From Maricaulis sp. (GTDB lineage Bacteria; Pseudomonadota; Alphaproteobacteria; Caulobacterales; Maricaulaceae), in NCBI RefSeq assembly GCF_030149235.1, contig NZ_JASBRW010000054.1, positions 1 through 64,000 on the forward strand: a DNA stretch of 64,000 bases. Reading direction: 5' to 3'. Positions 52,538-63,400 of this stretch are shown here, one piece after another. Below the pieces are notes generated by a model. The model had not been told where the DNA came from and ran no database searches. It was given only the letters and a program-made list of their open reading frames with translations. How positions within the stretch are numbered: the first letter of the stretch is position 1; each line of letters starts with the position of its first letter. A program made the position numbers and the translations under genes.

Positions 52538-54280
52538 TTACCATCTCCGTTCGAAACGGCGGCGCAGATAGATGGCCAGGGCATTGAAACCGATCATCAG
52601 CGCAAGCAGGACAAGAATGGCGGCGGCCGTCCGCGCCTCGAAGGCCCGCTCGGCGGCGTCGGACCACAGGAAAATCTGTACCGGCATTACCGTCGCCGGC
52701 TGGGAGAAGCCTTCCAGCCCCAGCGACGGCGCATCGGCGATGAAGGCGACCATGCCGATCATCAACAGGGGAGCGGTCTCGCCGAGGGCCTGGGCGAGGC
52801 CGATGATCGAGCCGGTCAGAATTCCCGGCGCCGCCAGCGGCAGAACATGGTGGAAGACGGTTTGTGTTTTCGATGCGCCCACCGCCAGCGCAGCCTGGCG
52901 AATGGAGGGCGGCACCGCCTTCAGCGCGGCGCGCGTCGAGATGATCACCGTCGGCAAGGTCATCAGCGACAAGACCAGCCCGCCGACGATCGGTGTCGAC
53001 CGCGGCAAGCCGAAAGCGTTGATGAAGACCGCCAGTCCCAGCAGGCCAAAGACGATCGAGGGCACTGCTGCCAGGTTGTTGATATTGACCTCGATCAGAT
53101 CGGTAAAACGGTTCTTCGGCGCGTACTCTTCCAGATAGAGGGCCGTGAACACGCCGATCGGTACCGACAGGACCATGGTGATGATCATGGTCAGGATGGA
53201 TCCGAACAAAGCCCCCCTTACTCCGGCCAGCTCGGGCTCGCGGCTGTCGGCATTGGAGAAGAGGTAGTGGTTGAAGCCGCGCTCAATCCGCCCGCGGCTT
53301 TCCAGCGCCCGGGTCCAGGCAATGACCTGGTCCGAGACGCGACGACGGGTCTCCGGTGTATCGATGACATAGAGCGACCATACCGCAACCGGCTCAGCAT
53401 CCCCTTCACCGACGAGATACTCGCCCCGGGCCATTCGGCCATCCGTGGACAGGGCCGAGACTTTCAGGATGCGCCCGTCGGCTTGCACCAGAATACTGGG
53501 CAGCTCGCCTTGCAGCGCGATCCAGCCCGGCTCGGCATTGATCGCCGCGATCAGGCTGTCCGCCTGGCGCTGGGCCCGCGCGGCGCCAGCCTCCAGCCTG
53601 TCGCGCTCGTCTGCGTCAGCAATCTGCATGGCCTGGCGGGAGCTTTGCGCCCGCACTTCAAGCCGGTCGGCCTCGAGCTGGATGCTGCGACGCATCTCTC
53701 CGGCAAGGTCCGCAAACCCCGCGCTGGCGCTGATGGCGACCCCGCTGCCGTCCTGTTCGGACAGTTCGAGCCGGCCGGTGGTCGGCAGGACCCGGTCCTG
53801 AACCAGCTGCCCCTTGAGATAGAGGTCGAGCTCATCGGAAATGGGCATGCGGAAGACATGGGTCGTTCCGACCAGACCGGGATCGGCGAGCACCTCATCC
53901 ATCAAGCGCGTGGAATTGAGCGGCGTATAGAGCCCGAACAGGGCGCGCAGCTCACGCCGGTCGGTGACCGCCGGGAACTCTTCCCGCATGGCGTTCTGAA
54001 GCACGGCGCCATAGCGGCCACGGCGCAAGGAGGCCTCGCTTGCATCGCCCTCCTGATCAACCAGCTCTCGCTCGAGCGATACGGGCAGGACCAGATTGTG
54101 GACGCTGAAGGCCGGCAAGCCCTCATTGAGGATGGAAAGGATCAGGACCAGCAGGATCGCCATGGCCGACATTACGGCCCCCAACCCGGCCGCACGGAAG
54201 CGCAGCTCGGCCCGGTAGCGCCGGGGCAGGCGCTCGGCGAGCGTGTCGCGAAGCGAGTTTTGCGGCGTTGGATCAGTCAT
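52538..54280 (-). CDS. pstA: Phosphate ABC transporter permease PstA, extended (DUF3333) form
   Basis: 580 residues, nearly twice E. coli PstA (296). An N-terminal cytoplasmic and first transmembrane segment (about 28-48) is followed by a long periplasmic domain (about 55-300) as in DUF3333-containing PstA of alphaproteobacteria, then the ABC permease part with [20 protein letters not shown] (about 350-370) and the EAA loop [18 protein letters not shown] (about 500-517). Overlaps the pstC end by eight bases, so it is translationally coupled. The periplasmic domain includes a coiled-coil stretch ([17 protein letters not shown]) with unknown role. Confidence 0.95.
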   Translation of the reverse strand: MTDPTPQNSLRDTLAERLPRRYRAELRFRAAGLGAVMSAMAILLVLILSILNEGLPAFSVHNLVLPVSLERELVDQEGDASEASLRRGRYGAVLQNAMREEFPAVTDRRELRALFGLYTPLNSTRLMDEVLADPGLVGTTHVFRMPISDELDLYLKGQLVQDRVLPTTGRLELSEQDGSGVAISASAGFADLAGEMRRSIQLEADRLEVRAQSSRQAMQIADADERDRLEAGAARAQRQADSLIAAINAEPGWIALQGELPSILVQADGRILKVSALSTDGRMARGEYLVGEGDAEPVAVWSLYVIDTPETRRRVSDQVIAWTRALESRGRIERGFNHYLFSNADSREPELAGVRGALFGSILTMIITMVLSVPIGVFTALYLEEYAPKNRFTDLIEVNINNLAAVPSIVFGLLGLAVFINAFGLPRSTPIVGGLVLSLMTLPTVIISTRAALKAVPPSIRQAALAVGASKTQTVFHHVLPLAAPGILTGSIIGLAQALGETAPLLMIGMVAFIADAPSLGLEGFSQPATVMPVQIFLWSDAAERAFEARTAAAILVLLALMIGFNALAIYLRRRFERRW

Positions 54281-55967
54281 ACTTTTCCCGGTAACGCTGA
54301 ACCACGCGCAGCGCCATCATATTCATTATTAGGGTCAGCACGAAGAGAACGAGGCCGAGGGCAAAGGCCGATAGGGTCTTGGCGCTGTCGAAATTCTGGT
54401 CGCCGGTCAAAAGCGTGACGATCTGAACGGTAATCGTCGTGACCGATTCCAGCGGGTTGGCGGTCAGGTTGGCGCCCTGGCCTGCCGCCATCACGACGAT
54501 CATGGTCTCGCCGATTGCCCGGCTCACTGCCAGCAGTACGGCACCGACAAGCCCCGGCAATGCCGCCGGCATGATGACCTTGGAGATGGTTTCCGACTTG
54601 GTCGCGCCCATCGCATAGGAACCGTCGCGCAGGGATTGCGGCACCGCATTGATGACGTCGTCGGCCAGCGAGGAAATGAAGGGGATGATCATCACCCCCA
54701 TGACAAGGCCCGCCGACAGCGCGCTCTTCAGATCGACATCCTCGATACCGATCGCCCCAAACAGGGCCCGCAAGGCCGGGCCTACCGTCAACAGCGCGAA
54801 ATAGCCGTAGACCACAGTCGGAATGCCGGCGAGAATTTCCAGAACCGGCTTGGCCGTCAGACGGAAACGCGATCCGGCATATTCCGACAAATAGATCGCC
54901 GAGAACAAGCCGATCGGAACCGCCACCAACATGGCAATCACCGTGATCAGGGCCGTGCCGGCAAAGAGCGGAACAGCGCCGAAGACACCAGTTTGCCCGA
55001 TCTGGTCCTCGCGAATGGCAATTTGTGGTGACCACTGCAGGCCGAAGAGGAATTCGTGCAGCGGCACCTCGCCGAAAAAGCGCATGCTTTCAAACAACAG
55101 GGAAGCGACAATGCCCACCGTGGTGAGTACAGCCAGTCCGGAAGAGATGAAGAGCACGGTGGTGATCAAACGCTCAACGCTGTTCCGGGCACGGAAGCCC
55201 GGCCCCACTTTTAGATGTGCCCGGATCAGGCCCACAAAACCCAGCACAAGGGCCGAAACGGCAACAAAATTTCGAAAATTGGCCTGGTAAGCACTGATCA
55301 CGGCACCGGCGGCCCGAAGCTCAGGCGTATCCCGGCTGGCCAATTCGCCCTCGGTAAGGCGGCGCGCATCGGACAAGAAAAGGGTGCGACGCTCGCGCGG
55401 GGTCTGCTCCAATTCGAAACCGGCCAGTGAGACCAGGCTAACACCCTCGGATCGCGCGGATTCACTGACCTGGGCGGCGAGCTGTTGGCTGTAAAGGCGC
55501 AGTTCTTCTTCTGCCCGGGTGGACTGGTTGAGCAAGTCAAGCGCCTGCTGGCGCAGGAGCGCGACCTGCTCTGCCGGTTGCACGACGCCACTGCGAGCGG
55601 TGTCGATCTCGGCATTGATGGTCTCGACTCGCGCGCCCAGCAAGATGACGTTCTGCTCAAGGTCACGAAACCGATCGTCAGTATCGACCAGTTGTTCATA
55701 GCGCGCGTTGAGGCCAGACGCCTGGGTGTGGAGTTCGATCGCGGCCAGGCGGTCAACGATGAAGCCGGAAAACAGGCCATAGGCGGCCAGGAGAAGAAAG
55801 GCCGGCAGGCCCGCCCAGATGGCCGCGTAATAGCCGTGATAGTTTGGCAGCGAGTGCAGCAGCACCGTATCGCCCTGGACAAGCCGGATCGACCGGATCC
55901 GCCCATAGTAGAACCCGCCAGCAACCAGCACCAAAAGTATCAGAGCAATGAAGGATATGACCGACAT
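54273..55967 (-). CDS. pstC: Phosphate ABC transporter permease PstC, extended form
   Basis: 564 residues, about 245 longer than E. coli PstC. An extra N-terminal region contains transmembrane helices at about 3-20 and 48-70 and a periplasmic/coiled-coil segment (about 85-180) before the conserved permease half, where IAMLVAVPIGLFSAIYLSEY (about 339-358) and the EAA-like AVSRAIGETMIVVMAAGQGA (about 483-502) are seen. First gene of pstCAB-phoU-phoB, with a Pho box upstream. No pstS lies in the window, so the phosphate-binding protein is encoded elsewhere. Confidence 0.95.
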   Translation of the reverse strand: MSVISFIALILLVLVAGGFYYGRIRSIRLVQGDTVLLHSLPNYHGYYAAIWAGLPAFLLLAAYGLFSGFIVDRLAAIELHTQASGLNARYEQLVDTDDRFRDLEQNVILLGARVETINAEIDTARSGVVQPAEQVALLRQQALDLLNQSTRAEEELRLYSQQLAAQVSESARSEGVSLVSLAGFELEQTPRERRTLFLSDARRLTEGELASRDTPELRAAGAVISAYQANFRNFVAVSALVLGFVGLIRAHLKVGPGFRARNSVERLITTVLFISSGLAVLTTVGIVASLLFESMRFFGEVPLHEFLFGLQWSPQIAIREDQIGQTGVFGAVPLFAGTALITVIAMLVAVPIGLFSAIYLSEYAGSRFRLTAKPVLEILAGIPTVVYGYFALLTVGPALRALFGAIGIEDVDLKSALSAGLVMGVMIIPFISSLADDVINAVPQSLRDGSYAMGATKSETISKVIMPAALPGLVGAVLLAVSRAIGETMIVVMAAGQGANLTANPLESVTTITVQIVTLLTGDQNFDSAKTLSAFALGLVLFVLTLIMNMMALRVVQRYREKYD

Positions 55968-56045
55968 TCGGGCTCGCCTTGCGTCAGGCCGGACGTACCG
56001 GCGCGACTGGGTTTAATCACCCTCCCTAGCGGGTGTGGTCGGCCC

Positions 56046-56078
56046 ATTTATGACATTAGCGCTACAGTTTTGTGACGG
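56046..56078 (-). promoter_or_regulatory. Pho box upstream of pstC (three 11-base repeats)
   Basis: Reading toward pstC: CCGTCACAAAA (56068-56078), CTGTAGCGCTA (56057-56067) and ATGTCATAAAT (56046-56056), each resembling the 11-base PhoB half-unit CTGTCATAAAT. The first and third units match best. It lies about 80 bases upstream of the pstC ATG, in the usual position of the PhoB-activated -35 region. Confidence 0.8.
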
Positions 56079-56099
56079 CGCTCAAGCGAGTGGCAGCGA

Positions 56100-57509
56100 T
56101 CAACCGTCCTGATCGACCGTTTCATCGCCCAGCTCAGCCTTGCGTTCGCGGGCCACGGGCAGGAAAAACGAGAAAACCGAACCATGTCCGGGCGAACTCT
56201 CGACGGTAAAGCCACCACGGTGCCGGTTGATGATGTGCTTCACAATCGCCAGGCCTAGACCCGTGCCTTCCTTTGGGCCGCTCTTCTGTCCATCGACGCG
56301 GTAGAAGCGCTCCGACAAGCGAGGCAGGTTGGTGCGCTCGATTCCTTTGCCGTGGTCGCGGACCCGTACCACGACATAACGCTCACCCGGGTCGGAGGGC
56401 GGCATGGCGAGGGACAGGCGACTACTCTCCCCCTCCAGCGTCAGTTCACGCTTCTCGGCCACCTCGCGCGGGGTATCGGACAGGACCTCGACCTCGATGG
56501 CGCTGTCCGACGGCGAATACTTGATAGCGTTCTCGATCAGGTTGACCAGCACCTCGGTGATCTGGTCGCGGTCACCGGTGGCGACAGCATCGGGGACGAT
56601 CTCGGCTGTCAGCTCGATCGACTTGCGCGCAAGCTGCGGCCGCAGGACGTCAATCACGTCCTCGGTCACAGCCGATATATCGGCCTCGCCGCTGGGCAGG
56701 ACATGTTCATCCATCTCGATGCGCGACAGGGAGAGGAGGTCATTGATCAGCCGTTGCATGCGCTCGGTCTGGTCAAACATGATGCCGAGAAACCGCTCGC
56801 GCGCCTCTACATCCTCGCGCGCATGACCGCGCAAGGTTTCGATAAAACCGGCCAGGGACGCCAGCGGTGTCCTCAACTCATGGCTCGCATTGGCCAGGAA
56901 GTCGGCTCGCATGCGATCGGCACGCTTGATCGATGTCTCGTCGGTCAGCACCAGCATAGCCCGCCAGGGCAGGACGCTGTCGCTCTCAATTCGCAAGGGA
57001 GCCACAAAAGCGCGAACATGGCTCTCGACAGGCGCCAGGTTGGAATACTCGACCGGGTCGACAGCCTTACCGCGCAGGGCCGAGCTGACAGCCTCAAGCA
57101 CCTGAGGCTGGCGCAGCACGGCAGAGAGATTGCCACTGGTCGAGCCCAGGCCGAGGAATTCCCTGGCGGCCGGATTGGCCCGTTCAATACGCCCGCCTGC
57201 CCCGATCAGCAGGACGGGAATGGGCAGGCTGAACAGCATGGCGTCAGCGGTCACGCTATCCGGCTGAGCGGTTGCCGTCTCCGCCGCGGCCGGGGTCATC
57301 ACCCGCGGATTGAGCGTGGTGGATACGGTCAGATAGTAGAAGACTGACAGAGCCCCGACGGTGGCAACCGCAACAATTGTCTGCACAAAACCGAGCTCAC
57401 CGAAAATCCAAAGAAGTAACAGGACCGTACTACCCAGTGCGGCCACCGCGGCGGTATCGCGGCGGCGGATCCGAATGGAGGGCTGTGTGTCGCTCGCCAC
57501 CTTTCTCAA
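56100..57509 (-). CDS. phoR: Phosphate regulon sensor histidine kinase PhoR
   Basis: 469 residues; the start is a TTG with AAGGCGAG six bases upstream (a GTG three codons later is an alternative). Two N-terminal transmembrane helices (about 22-39 and 42-62) with almost no periplasmic loop, a PAS domain (about 87-195), HisKA with the phospho-accepting H210 in FLANASHELRTPL, and HATPase_c with N-box VNLIENAIKYS, G1 VRDHGKGI and G2 GTGLGLAIVKHI. Phosphorylates PhoB under phosphate limitation. Just upstream of the Pho-box-driven pst operon. Confidence 0.96.
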   Translation of the reverse strand: MRKVASDTQPSIRIRRRDTAAVAALGSTVLLLLWIFGELGFVQTIVAVATVGALSVFYYLTVSTTLNPRVMTPAAAETATAQPDSVTADAMLFSLPIPVLLIGAGGRIERANPAAREFLGLGSTSGNLSAVLRQPQVLEAVSSALRGKAVDPVEYSNLAPVESHVRAFVAPLRIESDSVLPWRAMLVLTDETSIKRADRMRADFLANASHELRTPLASLAGFIETLRGHAREDVEARERFLGIMFDQTERMQRLINDLLSLSRIEMDEHVLPSGEADISAVTEDVIDVLRPQLARKSIELTAEIVPDAVATGDRDQITEVLVNLIENAIKYSPSDSAIEVEVLSDTPREVAEKRELTLEGESSRLSLAMPPSDPGERYVVVRVRDHGKGIERTNLPRLSERFYRVDGQKSGPKEGTGLGLAIVKHIINRHRGGFTVESSPGHGSVFSFFLPVARERKAELGDETVDQDG

Positions 57510-57721
57510 AGTTCACTCGCCTTGTTAGCGCAAGCGAGGCATAGAAGGCCTCGGCGCGTTATGGCGGGGCTTATCCCGCCTACGGACTGTCGTCTCTATG
57601 GCACATACCCGCGATAAGGTGAAACGGCGGCAGGCAGGGCGCTTGCGGGACTGCCATCTCGAATTTCGACAACCTTTTCATGTAAATCGATAGTGATTTA
57701 GTGTTTTTCGATAAATATATG

Positions 57722-57749
57722 TTGACTTTCGCTAAAGCGCTCGTAGGAT
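57722..57749 (+). promoter_or_regulatory. Candidate promoter of the RND efflux operon
   Basis: TTGACT (57722-57727) and TAGGAT (57744-57749) are spaced by 16 bases and read toward the efflux operon, 38 bases before its first ATG. Immediately upstream is an AT-rich tract with two TCGATA copies (57689-57713), a possible regulator site. No regulator gene adjoins the operon. Confidence 0.45.
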
Positions 57750-57787
57750 GCGCTTTCGGTAGAGCTCAAGACGTGCGGGGACAACGC

Positions 57788-59179
57788 ATGCGTAAATCAT
57801 TGTTAGTTCTGGCAACCGCCCTCACGACGGTCTCCTGTGCCAGCACACCGGCTTTCCAGCCCGAGACGGTGCTTCCGGATGCACCGGCGCGCTTTGCGTC
57901 GGAACCGGCCGTCCTGGGCCAGACGGCGGCATCCAACTGGATCGCAGCGTTGGGTGACCCGGCCCTGACAGGGCTGGTTGAAGAAGCCTTCGGTGCCAAT
58001 CCCTCCCTCGCCCAGTCGCTGGCGCGCTTTGACGCGGCCCGCGCCTCCGCACGGGTTGCCGGTGCCGGACGCCTGCCGACGCTGAATGGGTCACTGGGTG
58101 TCGATCGTACAGAACCTGCCGGCTTGGACAGCTATTCATTCGGACTGTCGTCGTCCTGGGAAGTTGACCTGTGGGGCCGCGTTCGCAACACCGCCAATGC
58201 CGGCACACTGGATGCCGAAGCCGCCGCAGAAGACCTGCGCGCGGCGCAGCTTTCGGTCGCCGGCCAGGTCGCCAAATCCTGGTACGCGCTGATCGAGGCG
58301 CGCCAGCAAACCGAACTTGCAGAACGTGATCTGCAGACCCGCCGCGACACGCTGGCGCTGACCGAGCGGCGTTTTGCCCGCGGCCTGGTCCGCAGCTCCG
58401 ATGTCCGCACCGCACGGAGCTCGGTGGCTTCTTCGGAAGCTGCCGTCGCTTCGCGCCGGCGCTCGGAAGCGGCCTCGGCCCGCACCCTGGAAACCCTGCT
58501 GGGCCGCTATCCGGCCGCGCGCATTGCCCATGATGGCGACTTCCCGGTGCTTGATGTACCGAGCGGAATTGGCTCGCCGCAGGACCTGCTGACCCGCCGA
58601 CCCGATGTGCTGGCGGCAGAACGCCGCCTGCTCTCCGCCGGCCTGCGCGCCGACGCCGCCCGGGCTGCGCTGTTCCCGAGCCTGTCGCTGTCCGCTTCCA
58701 CCGGTGGTGGCGGCGCGTCGCTGGAAGACGCGCTTGATGTCGATGATTTCGTCTCCAACCTGGCTGCTTCGCTGACCGCTCCGATTTTCCGCGGCGGCCA
58801 ATTGCGGGCCCAGCGCGACCAGGCCCAGGCCAATGCCGAGCTCGCCGTCGCCTCCTACGCACAGACGGTTCTGGGTGCCTGGCAGGAAGCAGAGAACGCG
58901 ATCTATGCCGACACCCTCCTCACCGAACGTGTGGAAAGCCTGCGTCAGGCCTACGAGGAAGCCGCCGCAGCGGAAGAACTGGTCATCCGCCAGTACGCTC
59001 GCGGCGTATCAACCATATTCGCGCTGCTCGACGCCAATAGCCGTCGCATCAGTGCGGAAAGCCAGTACATCTCGGCGCAGCGCGAGCGCGTCACCAATCG
59101 TATCGATCTTTATCTCGCCATTGCTGGCGATTTTGCAGTCGCCGGTTCGTCTGAGCCGGCCATGCGGGCAGGAGAATAG
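57788..59179 (+). CDS. TolC/OprM-type outer-membrane efflux lipoprotein (NodT family)
   Basis: 463 residues from the ATG at 57788. A lipoprotein signal peptide ends at TVSCAS (cysteine 17). The outer-membrane efflux fold has two homologous halves, the beta-strand pieces SYSFGLSSSWEVDLWGRVRN (about 115-134) and SLSLSASTGGGG with APIFRGGQLRAQRDQAQANA (about 325-345), and long alpha-barrel helices (RRFARGLVRSSDVRTARSSV). GSPQDLLTRRPDVLAAERRL is typical for the NodT group. It forms the exit duct for the RND pump encoded just downstream (2-base gap). Confidence 0.94.
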   Translation: MRKSLLVLATALTTVSCASTPAFQPETVLPDAPARFASEPAVLGQTAASNWIAALGDPALTGLVEEAFGANPSLAQSLARFDAARASARVAGAGRLPTLNGSLGVDRTEPAGLDSYSFGLSSSWEVDLWGRVRNTANAGTLDAEAAAEDLRAAQLSVAGQVAKSWYALIEARQQTELAERDLQTRRDTLALTERRFARGLVRSSDVRTARSSVASSEAAVASRRRSEAASARTLETLLGRYPAARIAHDGDFPVLDVPSGIGSPQDLLTRRPDVLAAERRLLSAGLRADAARAALFPSLSLSASTGGGGASLEDALDVDDFVSNLAASLTAPIFRGGQLRAQRDQAQANAELAVASYAQTVLGAWQEAENAIYADTLLTERVESLRQAYEEAAAAEELVIRQYARGVSTIFALLDANSRRISAESQYISAQRERVTNRIDLYLAIAGDFAVAGSSEPAMRAGE

Positions 59180-59181
59180 TC

Positions 59182-60459
59182 ATGGGACCCCTCGTCGCAC
59201 GAATTGTTGTCATCGTTATCGTCGCCGTGCTGTTCGGCTTGGTGGTAATGGCAATCATGGGCACAGGACCGCAGCCCGAGCGCGCCAATCCGACACCGCG
59301 CCCGATTGCTGTCTTTGTTGAAGAAGCGCAACGCGAAACCATCGCCCTGACGGTCAGCTCGCAAGGCCAGGCCCGTCCGCGCACGCAGATCAATCTGGTA
59401 CCGCAGGTTTCCGGCCGCATTACCTATGTGAATCCGGACTTTATCGAAGGCGGCTTCTTCGAGGCCGGCGAAACCCTGGTCCGCATCGAAGACGCTGACT
59501 ACCGTCTCGCCGTGACCCGCGCCGAGGCCCAGGTGGCCCAGGCCACGCAGGCCCTGGCCCGTGAACAGGCAGAAAGCGACCTGGCCCGCTCGGAATGGGA
59601 AGAGCTTGGTGAAGGAGAGGCCTCGTCCCTGACCCTGCGCGAACCGCAACTGGCCGAGGCCCGGGCTCAGCTGGCCGCCGCCCGCGCGACCCTGCAGGAC
59701 GCCCGTTTGGACCTGCAACGCACCCGCGTCTCCGCCCCCTTCACCGGCCGTGTCCGCTCGAAAGCCGCTGGCCTGGGGCAGTTCGTCAATGCCGGCACGC
59801 CGCTGGGCGAGGTCTTCTCCACCGATACGGTTCTGATCCGCCTGCCGCTGACCGACTTTGAACTGGGCATTCTGGGTATCCCGGTCGCCTACAGCGCTGG
59901 CGATGAGCCGGGCATCCCGGTGACGCTGACCGCAACCCTGGCCGGCCAACCGCAAACCTGGATGGGCCGCATCACCCGCACCGACAGTGCTATCGATCCC
60001 CAGACCCGCGTCCTCTACGCCATTGCCGAGGTCAATGACCCCTATGGTGCAGCTGCTGAAGGCGGCGCTCCGCTGGCCGTCGGCCTGTTCGTCAATGCGC
60101 AGATTGAAGGCCGCGAAGTCGAGAACGCCTACATCCTGCCGCGCGCCGCGCTGCGCGGTGAGGACAGTGTCTATGTCGCCGAGCCCGGTGGCATTCTCTC
60201 GATCCGTACCGTTGATGTTGTGACGTCTTCGACCGAACGCCTGGTCGTGTCCTCCGGCGTCTCTGCCGGCGACATGGTCGTGATCTCCCCGGTTCGCGGT
60301 GCCTCTGACGGCATGCGCATCCAGTCGCTGGATGAAGCCGGAGAGGTTTTGACCGCCTATTCCGCGACCATCGAAGCTCCCGAGGAAGCCGAAGAAGGTA
60401 TGGCGGAGACCGAGACCGGCGACGCCGAAGCTGAAACCACCGGCGCCAACGCCGGCTAA
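59182..60459 (+). CDS. RND efflux periplasmic adaptor (membrane fusion protein)
   Basis: 425 residues. An N-terminal membrane anchor (about 4-24, VARIVVIVIVAVLFGLVVMA) is followed by the beta-barrel/lipoyl portion with SSQGQARPRTQINLVPQVSG (about 57-76) and EGGFFEAGETLVRIEDADY, an alpha-hairpin coiled coil (about 105-175) and its partner RTRVSAPFTGRVRSKAAGLG (about 179-198). The C-terminal tail is acidic and low-complexity (EEAEEGMAETETGDAEAE). It bridges the inner-membrane pump and the outer duct. GGAGA ribosome site. Confidence 0.95.
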   Translation: MGPLVARIVVIVIVAVLFGLVVMAIMGTGPQPERANPTPRPIAVFVEEAQRETIALTVSSQGQARPRTQINLVPQVSGRITYVNPDFIEGGFFEAGETLVRIEDADYRLAVTRAEAQVAQATQALAREQAESDLARSEWEELGEGEASSLTLREPQLAEARAQLAAARATLQDARLDLQRTRVSAPFTGRVRSKAAGLGQFVNAGTPLGEVFSTDTVLIRLPLTDFELGILGIPVAYSAGDEPGIPVTLTATLAGQPQTWMGRITRTDSAIDPQTRVLYAIAEVNDPYGAAAEGGAPLAVGLFVNAQIEGREVENAYILPRAALRGEDSVYVAEPGGILSIRTVDVVTSSTERLVVSSGVSAGDMVVISPVRGASDGMRIQSLDEAGEVLTAYSATIEAPEEAEEGMAETETGDAEAETTGANAG

Positions 60460-60488
60460 TCATAGCTACCGCTAACGAGGAGGCGGTT

Positions 60489-63400
60489 ATGACCGATCCG
60501 AACGAAACACACGAAGACGCGCCCAAAGGCATCATTGGCTGGTGGGCCCGCAATTCGGTCGCAGCCAACCTGCTCATGCTGGTCGCCGTGATTGGCGGGT
60601 TTGTCGGCTACAACCAGCTCAACCGCGAGGTTTTCCCGACCATCGCCGTGAATGGCGCGACCGTGTCGGTCGCCTGGCCCGGCGCCTCTCCGCAGGAGGT
60701 CGAGGAGCAGATCATCGTCCGCATCGAGGAAGCCCTTTCCGACATGGACGGGATCGAGACCATTACCTCGACCGCCCGTGAAGGCTCCGGCTTCGTCAAT
60801 GTCGAAGGCCAGCGCACGGTCGATATCGGCGAGTTCATTGACCAGATCAAACTCGAGGTCGACTCGGTCAACAACCTGCCGCCCTCAGCCTTCCGGCCCG
60901 TGGTGAGCCAGTGGCGCTCCCAGGACCAGGTCATCGGCTTCGCCGTGCATGGCAATGTCGATCGCCGCGGCCTGCAGCAGATTGCACGCGAGATCCGTGA
61001 CGAGGTGGCCCAGCTGCCGGGCGCCTCGGTTGTCGACCTGTGGGCGACGCTGAATGAGGAAGTTTCCATCGAACTCTCCGAGGAAAACCTCCAGCGCTAC
61101 AACATGACGTTTGACGAGATCGCCCGTGCCGTGCGGGCCAGCTCTCTCAACGCGTCTGCAGGTAGCGCCCGCACCGCGCTTGGCGACATCAATTTCACCG
61201 CGCGTCAGCTGGCCGATACCCAGGCCGAGTTCGAGGACATCATCGTCCGCCAGACCGCTGACGGCGGAACCTTGCGCCTGCGCGACATCGCCCGGGTCAA
61301 TGACGGTTTTGTCGATGCCAATCTGGCCGCGACCTTCAATGGCGAACCGATGGCCCTGGTGGTCGTCCTGACCACGCCGAATATCGACGTCGTCAACGTG
61401 TCCAGCGTTGTGCGTCAGTATATCGACGAGAAACAACTGGAACTGCCGGACGGCGTGACCCTGTCGCTGTGGTGGGACAATTCCGAGCTCTATGAGGGCC
61501 GGATGAACACGATCCTGAACTCTGCCCTCGTTGGCGGCGCTCTGGTTCTGATCGTTCTCTTCCTCTTCCTGCGTCCGGCCGTCGCCTTCTGGGTCACGAT
61601 CGGCATTTTCATCGCCTTTGGCGGGGCTTTCCTGCTGCTGCCGATGATGGGCGTCACCCTGAACATGCTGTCGCTGTTCGCCTTCCTGCTCGTGATCGGC
61701 ATCGTGGTCGACGATGCCATTGTGGTGGGGGAGAATATTCACGACAGGGTGGAACGCGGCGAACGCGGACTGACGGCGGCTGTTGTGGGTACGCAAATGG
61801 TCGCCAAGCCGGTGATCTTCGCGGTCATCACCACCATCATGATGTTCTCACCCTGGATGTTGCTGACCGGCCCGGAAGTTCAGTTCACCAAGCAGATCTC
61901 GCTCGTCGTGGTCGCTACGCTGACCTTCTCGCTGATCGAGTCCCTGCTCATCCTGCCGGCGCACCTGTCGCACCTGAAGCCGCAGTCGAACAAGGGTCGG
62001 TTTGGTCCGCTCATTGCCGTCCAGCGCGGCATCGCCTTCACGCTGGTGGCCGTGGCACGCTATGTCTATCGCCCGTTAGTAAAGACGGCGATCCGCAACC
62101 GCTACGCCACCCTGGTCGCCTTCATGGGAATCTTCGCGATCGCGGTCTCGCTGCAGGCCTCCAACCGTGTCGGCAATGTCTTCATGCCGAATATCGAGAA
62201 TGACACGGTCCAGGTCAGCATCACCCTGGCCCAGGGCACGCCTTGGACGCGCACCGAGCAGGTTCGCATGCAGCTGGAAACGGCCCAGGACGAAGCCATG
62301 CAGCACTATCGCCGCGAGTATCCGGGACAGATCGACATGATCGAGAGCCGCTCGACACTCGCAACCGATGGCCGGATCCGTGCCTGGATCACCATTGCGG
62401 ATCCGGAAGAACGCCCGGGCAATCTGTCGACGGCCGAGGTCGCTCAGACAATCCGTGGCTTCATGGGCCCGGTCCCTGATGCCGAGGAAGTGCGCTTCGA
62501 CAGCACCATCAACAATGGTGGCAGCGGTATCAGCTTTGCCATCAGCCATCCGGACCTCGACGTCCTGCGCGCCGCCGCGGACGATCTGAAGACGCAGCTG
62601 CGCAGCTATGACACTTACGATGTCGTTGATAGCCTGCAGACCTCGACCGAGGAGCTTCGCTTCAACCTGCGTCCCGATGCCCAGGCTCTCGGCCTGACGC
62701 TTCAGGATGTCACCCGCCAGGTCCGCCAGGCCTTCTATGGCGAGGAAATCCAGCGCCTTCCGCGTGACGGCCAGGATGTCCGCGTCATGCTGCGCCTGCC
62801 GGAGGACAGCCGCCGGTCTCTCGATACGCTGCGCGACCTGCGCATCCGTACCGCCGATGGCCGCGAAGTGCCGCTCTCCGCTGTCGCCGAGGTGGAGTTC
62901 GCTCCGGGCCTGAACCAGATCCGTCGCCGCAATGGCATGCGGACGACCACGGTCAGCGCCGAACTGTCTGACCCGGCCGCACGCGCCGAGATCAATACCA
63001 GCCTCGAAGAGGAGTATTGGGAGAGCTGGGAAGACCGTTTCCCCGGCATCAGCCGCGATGAGGTTGGCCAGGCCGAGGGCGAGCAGGAGTTCATGAACGA
63101 GGTTCTGATCCTCACCCTGATCGCCCTGGGCGCCATGTATATCCTGCTGGCGGTTGCCTTTGGCTCCTACTTCCAGCCGCTCCTCATCATGGTCGCCATT
63201 CCCTTCGCCTTCGCAGGGGCCGTGTTCGGACACGCTATCTTCGGCATGCCGATCGCACTCTTCTCCTACTTCGGTGTGGGTGCGGCTGCGGGAGTTGTGA
63301 TCAATGACAACCTGGTCCTGATCGACTTCGTGAACCGTTTGCGTGCCAATGGCGTCGGTGCCTTCCAGGCCCTGGTTGATGCCGGTGTGCAGCGTTTCCG

